Notes under the pieces: generated by a model
The model's database searches: none
What the model saw: the letters and a program-made list of their open reading frames with translations, nothing else
Told to the model about the DNA's origin: nothing
From: Desulfobulbaceae bacterium
GTDB lineage: Bacteria; Desulfobacterota; Desulfobulbia; Desulfobulbales; Desulfobulbaceae
Reading direction: 5' to 3'
DNA length: 11,381 nucleotides
Assembly: GCA_030633145.1 (NCBI GenBank)
Contig: DAOVTM010000084.1
Location: 1 to 11,381, forward strand
Shown: piece after piece, positions 6,193 to 11,381 of the stretch
Numbering within the stretch: the first letter of the stretch is position 1
Layout of the letters: each line of letters begins with the position of its first letter
Position numbers and translations under genes: made by a program

Positions 6193-8067
6193 GTGAAACA
6201 GATGCTCAAAGTCAGCTACCAGATTCTTCGTATAATCTGGAAACTCATGACCGGTGCAGCCACCATGGTGATCGGTCTTTTTCTCCTTTCCGGGCTGGCA
6301 ATGGTTATAGCTGCCGCCTTCTTTATGGAGGAACAGGTTAGCCCGGAACCTGTCATTCCGGATGGATCCGCCCTGGTACTGGCTCCCAAAGGGATCATTG
6401 TAGAAAAACGATCTCCAGTGGATCCATTCACGCTCTATCTGAACAAGATCGCCGAGATACCGCAGCAAGAGGAACTGCTCCTGCAGGATATTATTGACGG
6501 TGTTCGGGCCGCAGCCTCAGATGACCGCATCAAGCTGCTGGTAGTGGCTCCAGACTCGCTGGAGCGAGCCGGTTTAAACCAGTTACAGGATATTGGCGCG
6601 GCAATCGAGTTCTTTAAACAAAGCGGCAAGGTGGTCATTGGCTTTGGGGACAGCTTTGATCAGAAACAGTATTATTTCGCATCCTGGAGTGATGAGATCT
6701 ATCTCAACCCCATGGGTTCGGTGAACCTGCAGGGGTTTGGCATCTTTCGTCTCTACATGCGGGATATGCTGGACAAGCTTTCCATCAATTTTCATATCTT
6801 CAAGGTGGGTACCTATAAATCCTTCCTGGAACCGTTTATCCGCAATGATATGTCACCTGAGGCAAAAAGGGCAAATGGTCAATGGCTGACCAGTCTCTGG
6901 GATGGCTTTTGCGCTGATATTGCCAAAAACCGCGGCCTGCCTGTGCGGGCTGTAACCCAGGCGGTCAACAACCTGGCAATCAATATTAAATATGCCGGTG
7001 GCAACAGTGCGAAGATGGCCATGAACAACGGCCTCATCGACGGGGTCAAGACCAGAGCCGCAATCCGGGAATACCTGATCAATCTGGTGGGTGCAAATGA
7101 TGCCGGTACCAGTTTCAAGCGGATTGACTTCAATGACTACCTGACAGGAGTCAGTAAGGAATTCTCCCCGGAGGATTGCGATAAGGGTATAGCGATCATC
7201 GTTGCCCAGGGAAATATCATTTACGGTACTGGAACAAAGAGTCAGATCGGCTCAAAGACCCTGTCTTCAATTATTCGTGAACTGGGTGAAGACGATCAGG
7301 TCAAGGGCGTGGTGCTGCGGGTTGACAGCGGCGGCGGCAGTGCCTTTGCCTCTGAAATTATCCGCCAGGAGCTGCTGCTCCTGAAAGAGAAGACGGGAAA
7401 ACCCCTGGTTATCTCCATGGGTTCCATGGCCGCCTCCGGGGCCTACTGGTTTTCCGCTGATGCTGATAAGATCTTTGCCTCCAGTGCTACCCTGACCGGA
7501 TCCATCGGCATCTTTGGTGCCTTCCCCACTGTGGAAAACTCGCTCGCCCGGATCGGGATATTCAGTGACGGAATCGGCACCACTAACCTGGCCGGGAGCG
7601 GTAATCCCACCAGAACCCTGCCGGAAAATCTTAAAAACGCCATCCAGACCAGGGTGGAGTACGGCTATGAACAGTTTATTGATATTGTTGCCCAGGGTCG
7701 GAATATGACCACCGAGCAGGTCAAACGGATTGCCCAGGGAAGGGTCTGGGACGGAGCCACAGCCCTTGAGCTTGGTCTGGTGGATGAGATCGGTACTCTG
7801 GAGGATGCCGTTGCTGCTGCCGCAGAGATGGCCGGGTTGCCGCCGGACAGCGGCTTTTATTACCAGGAACCGCCAAGCAAGGCGGAACAGTTCCTGAAAA
7901 GCATAGGTGCAGCCAGGGCTGCCCTGGCAGGAAGTAATCTCTCTGTCAGCGAAATGGCACATTCCCTTATCAGCCGTTTCCTGCCTGGTTATGATTTTCT
8001 CGCCAACCGAGATCCGCAAAATGTGTATAGCCACTGCCTGCTACCCGGCTCTGTTCTCTCTTTTTAA
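6193..8067 (+). CDS. sppA: Signal peptide peptidase SppA, long (67K) type
   Basis: This inner-membrane serine protease degrades cleaved signal peptides. The 624-residue length and two tandem S49 domains match the E. coli-type enzyme. One membrane anchor lies at about 22-44. The N-terminal domain supplies the general-base lysine in KVGTYKSFLEPFIRNDMSP (Lys209, the same number as in E. coli), and the C-terminal domain supplies the nucleophile in SMGSMAASGAYW (Ser415). LRVDSGGGSA (375-384) and STLTGSIGIFG-like ATLTGSIGIFGAF (432-444) are also conserved, so the enzyme looks active. The GTG at 6193 is used because GGAG at 6178-6181 lies 11 bases upstream, and the conserved family start would otherwise be shortened only to ATG 6202. 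GGAG also precedes ATG 6185, which opens a three-codon frame (MNK) whose TGA overlaps the GTG. The last 15 residues seem divergent. A strong hairpin terminator follows at 8128-8186. Confidence 0.93.
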   Translation: MKQMLKVSYQILRIIWKLMTGAATMVIGLFLLSGLAMVIAAAFFMEEQVSPEPVIPDGSALVLAPKGIIVEKRSPVDPFTLYLNKIAEIPQQEELLLQDIIDGVRAAASDDRIKLLVVAPDSLERAGLNQLQDIGAAIEFFKQSGKVVIGFGDSFDQKQYYFASWSDEIYLNPMGSVNLQGFGIFRLYMRDMLDKLSINFHIFKVGTYKSFLEPFIRNDMSPEAKRANGQWLTSLWDGFCADIAKNRGLPVRAVTQAVNNLAINIKYAGGNSAKMAMNNGLIDGVKTRAAIREYLINLVGANDAGTSFKRIDFNDYLTGVSKEFSPEDCDKGIAIIVAQGNIIYGTGTKSQIGSKTLSSIIRELGEDDQVKGVVLRVDSGGGSAFASEIIRQELLLLKEKTGKPLVISMGSMAASGAYWFSADADKIFASSATLTGSIGIFGAFPTVENSLARIGIFSDGIGTTNLAGSGNPTRTLPENLKNAIQTRVEYGYEQFIDIVAQGRNMTTEQVKRIAQGRVWDGATALELGLVDEIGTLEDAVAAAAEMAGLPPDSGFYYQEPPSKAEQFLKSIGAARAALAGSNLSVSEMAHSLISRFLPGYDFLANRDPQNVYSHCLLPGSVLSF

Positions 8068-8127
8068 TTTTTTGCTTTTTGTTTATTTTTTTGGCATCCT
8101 TCATTTGATAGTTGACACTTTTCGCAC

Positions 8128-8186
8128 AATCTGGTTCCTAAGCTCCAGCTCGAAGTCTGCGCTTATCTGGGAACCAGATTTTTTTT
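8128..8186 (+). terminator. Repeat-like hairpin acting as sppA terminator
   Basis: AATCTGGTTCC (8128-8138) pairs perfectly with GGAACCAGATT (8170-8180), and TAAGC (8139-8143) continues the stem with GCTTA (8161-8165) after a four-base bulge. A run of eight Ts (8179-8186) follows, the layout of a rho-independent terminator, about 60 bases past the sppA stop. The arms resemble, from memory, a dispersed bacterial repeat of the form CTGGTTCCCAAGCTCC...GGGAACCAG. The rest of 8068-8250 is T-rich and geneless. Confidence 0.75.
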
Positions 8187-8250
8187 ACTTTTCTTGCTGT
8201 TCTTTCTATTTTTCACACTTTTATCAATCAACCATCACCGAGGAATTACC

Positions 8251-9162
8251 ATGCGACTCACCACCGTACCACTCATCCTGTTCGCTCTGCTGCTCACTGC
8301 GCTGCAAGCCCAGGCAGCAGATCCAGTTCGCGTTTCCGGCACCCCGGACGGCCCGCCCATCTGCTGGGAAAAATCGAAAAAGCTCACCGGCGCAGCCCCT
8401 GCCCTGGCAGCACAAATCCTGACAGAGCTTAAGGTTCCCTTCACCATAGAGCCGGTCGGTAGCTGGCAGCAAGTGCAGGACAAGGCCAAAAGTGGCGATA
8501 TTGACCTTATTGTTTCAGCATATAAGAATTCCGAACGTGCCGTCACTATGGATTTTTCCATACCCTATATGGTGAGTCCAGTGGTGATTGTAGTAAAAAA
8601 AGGGGACAAATTCCCGCTCTCGTCATGGAACAATCTGAAAGGAAAAAAAGGGGTTGCCAATACAGGGGAAAGCTTTGGGGAAGAGTTTGATGCCTTTATC
8701 AAAAAGGAACTGGATTTTACCTATACTCCTTATGAGCGAGCCTTCAGGCTGTTATCCGAAGACCTGGCTGACTATTTAATCATTGACCTGTACCCGGCAG
8801 TCATCTATGCCAAGCTGCTGCACGCTGAAGGCAAGATCGAAATCCTTGACACCCCGGTCACCAGGCAGCATTTCCATTTTGCAATCTCCAAAAAATCTCC
8901 CCTCGTTCAACATTTACCGGCAATAAACAAAAAAATTGCCGAGTTACAGAAACAAGGTGCTATCAAAGAAATGATCATGGATCAGTATAAAACCTGGACA
9001 GAGACCTTTAATGAGCGGCAGCGGTTTTATGCCAGACAAAATACCAATGCCGCACAGCAGCAGGCAACGTATGATGCCGGAGCCCGGGATCGGGGTCTGG
9101 AAAATCTTGCCCGTTTTGCTGAAGATAATATTCACTATCTGGACGGACACGGTATCTATTAA
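8251..9162 (+). CDS. Orphan periplasmic solute-binding protein, family 3 (SBP_bac_3)
   Basis: This 303-residue secreted protein has a classic Sec signal peptide (hydrophobic 7-18, cleavage after AQA or AQAA near residue 22). The mature part follows the family 3 amino-acid-binding pattern: LAAQILTELKVPFTIEPV, then SGDIDLIVSAYKNSERAVTMDFSIPY (81-106) with the ligand-carboxylate arginine Arg97 in the usual place, and a lobe-two strand LADYLIIDLYPAVIY. Residues 250-303 form a polar extension rich in Arg, Gln and Ala beyond the usual end of the domain. The ATG at 8251 has GAGGA six bases upstream; longer in-frame starts lack a ribosome-binding site and would hide the signal peptide. No ABC permease or ATPase gene is adjacent, so it is either an orphan transporter subunit or a sensory or other periplasmic binding protein. 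The ligand is unknown. Confidence 0.85.
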   Translation: MRLTTVPLILFALLLTALQAQAADPVRVSGTPDGPPICWEKSKKLTGAAPALAAQILTELKVPFTIEPVGSWQQVQDKAKSGDIDLIVSAYKNSERAVTMDFSIPYMVSPVVIVVKKGDKFPLSSWNNLKGKKGVANTGESFGEEFDAFIKKELDFTYTPYERAFRLLSEDLADYLIIDLYPAVIYAKLLHAEGKIEILDTPVTRQHFHFAISKKSPLVQHLPAINKKIAELQKQGAIKEMIMDQYKTWTETFNERQRFYARQNTNAAQQQATYDAGARDRGLENLARFAEDNIHYLDGHGIY

Positions 9163-9189
9163 ACGTATTTCTAAAGAACAGGCAGAGGA

Positions 9190-9426
9190 TCACTTGCTTC
9201 TCTTTGTCCCCTTATAGGTGAAAGCCTTAGCTATCATCTTGTAAAAGCTGCCCTTATCGATTCCGATATCCTTGCCACAGCAACAGTAAATCCGCCCTTC
9301 ATCGCCGATGACCGGATCAAACATCCTTTTGATCCGGTCTTTATGGCAGCGCAGCACTTCCCCAGGGCCGATCTTGTCATACTTCCAGAGTTTGCGTTTG
9401 CAGGCAGCACAGCGGATAGTCAACAT
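9190..9426 (-). CDS. Small Cys-rich, zinc-ribbon-like protein of unknown function
   Basis: This 78-residue basic protein has a CxxC pair near its start (Cys6, Cys9 in RCAACKRKLWKY), a lone Cys27 in VLRCHKDR, and a CCCG cluster (Cys48-50) in GRIYCCCGKDIGIDKG. Paired knuckles of CxxC and CxCG are what a zinc ribbon needs, so a metal-binding nucleic-acid- or protein-contact role is plausible; this is inference. Similar short proteins with IRCxxCxRKL...CxCG patterns occur as conserved hypotheticals in anaerobes, as far as I recall. It is convergent with the solute-binding protein gene, 27 bases away. The ribosome-binding site upstream of ATG 9426 is weak. Confidence 0.6.
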   Translation of the reverse strand: MLTIRCAACKRKLWKYDKIGPGEVLRCHKDRIKRMFDPVIGDEGRIYCCCGKDIGIDKGSFYKMIAKAFTYKGTKRSK

Positions 9427-9483
9427 TTGTGAACAGTTCCATCTTTAAATTGAAGAGTTAAGAGCGAGGAAACGGCTTTCCCC

Positions 9484-9513
9484 TTGATCTCCTACCTGTT
9501 TATTGTATATACT
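9484..9513 (+). promoter_or_regulatory. Sigma-70 promoter candidate for the GH8 gene
   Basis: TTGATC (9484-9489) and TATACT (9508-9513) are 18 bases apart. The predicted transcript start near 9520 leaves a leader of about 65 bases to the GH8 start. Nothing else was seen in 9427-9585. Confidence 0.4.
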
Positions 9514-9585
9514 AACAATAGATACTACTGGTTCAATCGTCAACTGGCAGGTGATTAATGTCCTCTGTCTAACAGGAGAAACAGC

Positions 9586-10908
9586 ATGAAGGTATCTCTA
9601 CTCTATCCGGTGATTTTTTTCAGTATCATACTCTTGATAAATGTTCAAATCGCCTCTGGAACGGCGGCACGACCGTTTCCCCAGCATATAACTTACGCAA
9701 CCGGGACAATCAAACCGAATCACCGTACCCAGGCTCAGCTAGATAATGATGTGGCTGTTTTTTATACCGGCTGGAAAACAAGATTTCTTGTTCAGGTCTC
9801 TGCTCCTTTACCTGCTCGATACCGGATTGCGATGGATATTGCCAATGGTTCAGACAGGGCCAACACCGTATCCGAAGGACAGGGATACGGCATGATCATC
9901 TTTGCCCTCATGGCAGGATTTGACCCAAATGCCAAAGCAATATTTGACGGGTTGTACTACTTTGTGCAAGCCAATCCAAGCGGTATCGATACTCGTTTAA
10001 TGACATGGAAGGTACCAATAGGCACGAGTGGCAACGACAGTGCGTTTGATGGGGATGCCGATATTGCTTTTGCTCTGCTCCTGGCCGATGCCCAATGGGG
10101 CAGCACGGGAGAACCGGGACAGATAAACTACCTGTCCGAAGCTCGTACCATGATTACTGCAATCAAGGAATCCACCATCGGCCCGGATAGTCATCTACCC
10201 ATGCTGGGAGACTGGGTCGATCCGTATGATCCTTACAATACCGATCCAACTGATGAATATTATAACCAATACACCAACCGCCCTTCGGATTATATGCCGT
10301 CTCATTTCCGTGCCTATCATCAGGCAAGCGGCGATGGTGACTGGCTGACGGTTTATAATGCCGTCCTGGATTCCATCTCAACCATACAAACATGGAATCC
10401 CACAACAGGATTGGTACCTGATTTTATTGAACCCGTCTCAGGCAGTAACAACAGCCCCCAACCTGTGAATATTCCCTTTCTTGAAGGAGACGAGGACGAC
10501 AAGTATTATTATAATGCCGGACGGGTTCCTTTTCGTATTGGAGTTGATGCCCTGCTCAGCAATAATGGAACTTCAAAGCTTCAGGCACAAAAATTGGCTA
10601 ACTGGATTGAGGATAGCACTGGAGGAGATCCATCGTCCATTAAAGGCGGTTATTCGTTAGACGGAACCATGATTGGCAACTATTTTTCCACATTTTTTGC
10701 CGCTCCTTTTGGCGTTGCTTTGATGACAACTCCGGCACATCAAGTCTATCTGAACAACCTCTATAACCTGATATATACCACACCTGAAGATTATTTTGAA
10801 GACACCATCAATCTACTCTGCCTGCTGGTGATGTCAGGGAACTATTGGAACCTAGAGAAGGCAGAAAGCCGGTTTCTACCGGCTGTTAATTATTTACTGT
10901 TGAGATGA
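9586..10908 (+). CDS. Secreted glycoside hydrolase family 8 enzyme (endoglucanase/chitosanase-like)
   Basis: This 440-residue enzyme starts with a Sec signal peptide (hydrophobic 5-22, likely cut around residues 24-28). It has the GH8 signature: NTVSEGQGYGMII with the general-acid Glu97, then AFDGDADIAFALLLA (154-168) with its conserved aspartates, SDYMPSHFRAY (234-244) and YYNAGRVPFRIGVDALL (308-324). GH8 enzymes are inverting (alpha/alpha)6-barrel hydrolases of beta-1,4 links in cellulose, chitosan or xylan; the BcsZ branch trims cellulose during its secretion. No bcs genes are in the window, so a role in exopolysaccharide turnover or polymer feeding is only inferred. AGGAGA at 9574-9579 precedes ATG 9586 at a good distance. 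A second secreted-protein gene follows after 49 bases with no terminator between, so they are probably co-transcribed. Confidence 0.88.
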   Translation: MKVSLLYPVIFFSIILLINVQIASGTAARPFPQHITYATGTIKPNHRTQAQLDNDVAVFYTGWKTRFLVQVSAPLPARYRIAMDIANGSDRANTVSEGQGYGMIIFALMAGFDPNAKAIFDGLYYFVQANPSGIDTRLMTWKVPIGTSGNDSAFDGDADIAFALLLADAQWGSTGEPGQINYLSEARTMITAIKESTIGPDSHLPMLGDWVDPYDPYNTDPTDEYYNQYTNRPSDYMPSHFRAYHQASGDGDWLTVYNAVLDSISTIQTWNPTTGLVPDFIEPVSGSNNSPQPVNIPFLEGDEDDKYYYNAGRVPFRIGVDALLSNNGTSKLQAQKLANWIEDSTGGDPSSIKGGYSLDGTMIGNYFSTFFAAPFGVALMTTPAHQVYLNNLYNLIYTTPEDYFEDTINLLCLLVMSGNYWNLEKAESRFLPAVNYLLLR

Positions 10909-10957
10909 TCCATTTAAAATGCGTACCAATTAGTTTTCATTAAAAAAAGGAGACGTT

Positions 10958-11215
10958 ATGAAATGCTGCATTGTTTATCTAATCGTCATTTTCTTCAGCT
11001 TAGTCTCAAATAATGGACATGCCGCCACCCTGGCCGGATGTCAAATCCTGCCCCAGGATAACATCTGGAATGCCCGTGTTGATACCCTGCCTGTGGCTGC
11101 AAATTCAGACGCAATGATTAACACCATTGGGGCGAATACCGGATTACATCCTGATTTTGGTTCAGGTACTTGGAATAATGTCAAAATCGGTATTCCCATA
11201 AACATTGTGGGTTGA
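10958..11215 (+). pseudogene. Secreted protein, N-terminal part, frame broken at 11213
   Basis: An AGGAG six to seven bases upstream supports ATG 10958. The 85 residues comprise a signal peptide (hydrophobic 5-16, cleavage after GHA near 22) and a segment with CQILPQDNIWNARVDTLPV and IGANTGLHPDFGSGTWN. I recall this pattern as the start of a conserved extracellular protein family of several hundred residues. The frame stops at TGA 11213-11215 after IGIPINIVG, right where the family would continue. A second coding-like frame (+1 relative to this one) runs from about 11202 to the window end. Either a frameshift, a deletion fusion, or a sequencing error is possible. Its position 49 bases after the GH8 gene suggests one operon. 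Confidence 0.6.
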
Positions 11216-11381
11216 TGTTTCCTCCCTGATGATCGATCCCGATTCCGGCCAGGTTCCCTCTCAAAACAGCCCTCAAAAAAGCAGCCTGCTCCTTACCATG
11301 CCGCCGATTCTGGCTGCCGCAACAAAAACACCCACACCGAACCCACCTCTTACCGTAAAGATTTATGTTGCCGGAGAAAGC
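11202..11381 (+). pseudogene. Continuation in a second frame, running off the window
   Basis: This frame is open from just after a stop at 11199-11201 to the window end. It reads VDVSSLMIDPDSGQVP, then a Pro/Thr-rich linker (KTPTPNPPL) and VKIYVAGES. It has the codon style of the neighbouring genes and no ribosome-binding site of its own, so it is likely the rest of the broken gene upstream or of a gene fused to it. VKIYVAGES could be the first strand and nucleophile of an SGNH-type hydrolase domain, which is speculation from a few residues. No confident start codon was found; ATG 11229 is the first in frame. Confidence 0.4.

Noticed and set aside
7267..8034. A 255-codon open frame on the minus strand
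   Set aside because: It lies entirely antisense to the well-conserved C-terminal domain of sppA and has low-complexity Gly/His-rich composition typical of a shadow frame.
8112..8140. Perfect TTGACA box before the solute-binding protein
   Set aside because: The -10 position 17-18 bases on reads TTCCTA or TCCTAA, inside the terminator stem; too poor to call a promoter.
7907..8422. A 171-codon plus-strand frame across the sppA terminator
   Set aside because: It overlaps sppA and the signal peptide of the binding protein in a different frame, and its middle is T-rich intergenic sequence.

Overview
The window looks like a chromosomal segment of a Gram-negative, anaerobic, respiring bacterium. 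A Desulfobulbaceae-like member of the Desulfobacterota would fit, but this is an inference from gene style: a membrane-anchored tetraheme cytochrome, a sensor kinase with a periplasmic c-type heme, two lipoproteins, E. coli-type SppA, and intergenic palindromic repeats. No rRNA, tRNA, CRISPR array or intact transposase was seen.

Layout. Positions 1-265 hold no gene but contain a large imperfect palindromic repeat (about 101-207). Positions 266-1020 (minus strand) hold the ruins of a two-gene ATPase module: an AAA/ABC-type ATPase that has lost its Walker A end and carries an internal deletion with a frameshift, and a 30-residue stump of its overlapping partner gene. Positions 1021-1450 contain only a doubtful 47-codon ORF with a strong hairpin inside it. 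Next comes a divergent pair: a NapC/NirT/NrfH-type tetraheme cytochrome c (minus, 1451-2029) and a histidine kinase whose periplasmic DUF3365/Tll0287-like domain carries one CxxCH heme site (plus, 2303-3853). The 273-bp region between them has a good sigma-54 promoter candidate facing the cytochrome and three related TTACC/GGT dyads. The simplest reading is a redox or ligand sensor that controls a quinol-oxidising cytochrome.

From 5798 down to 3884 (minus) runs a tight three-gene cluster: two paralogous PEGA-like lipoproteins and mtnA, the methylthioribose-1-phosphate isomerase of methionine salvage. The second lipoprotein has a perfect 21-bp tandem duplication over its start codon. Facing away from this cluster is sppA (6193-8067), with a near-consensus sigma-70 promoter and a repeat-like terminator hairpin. 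Then come an orphan periplasmic family 3 solute-binding protein (8251-9162), a convergent small Cys-rich protein (9190-9426), a secreted GH8 glycosidase (9586-10908) with its own promoter candidate, and a second secreted protein (10958 onward) whose reading frame breaks at 11213, followed by a coding-like frame that runs off the window end.

I see no complete, clearly new system. The least ordinary parts are the heme-kinase/cytochrome intergenic region with its repeated dyads, the decayed ATPase module, the lipoprotein-mtnA cluster with its duplicated start, and the broken secreted gene next to the GH8 enzyme.
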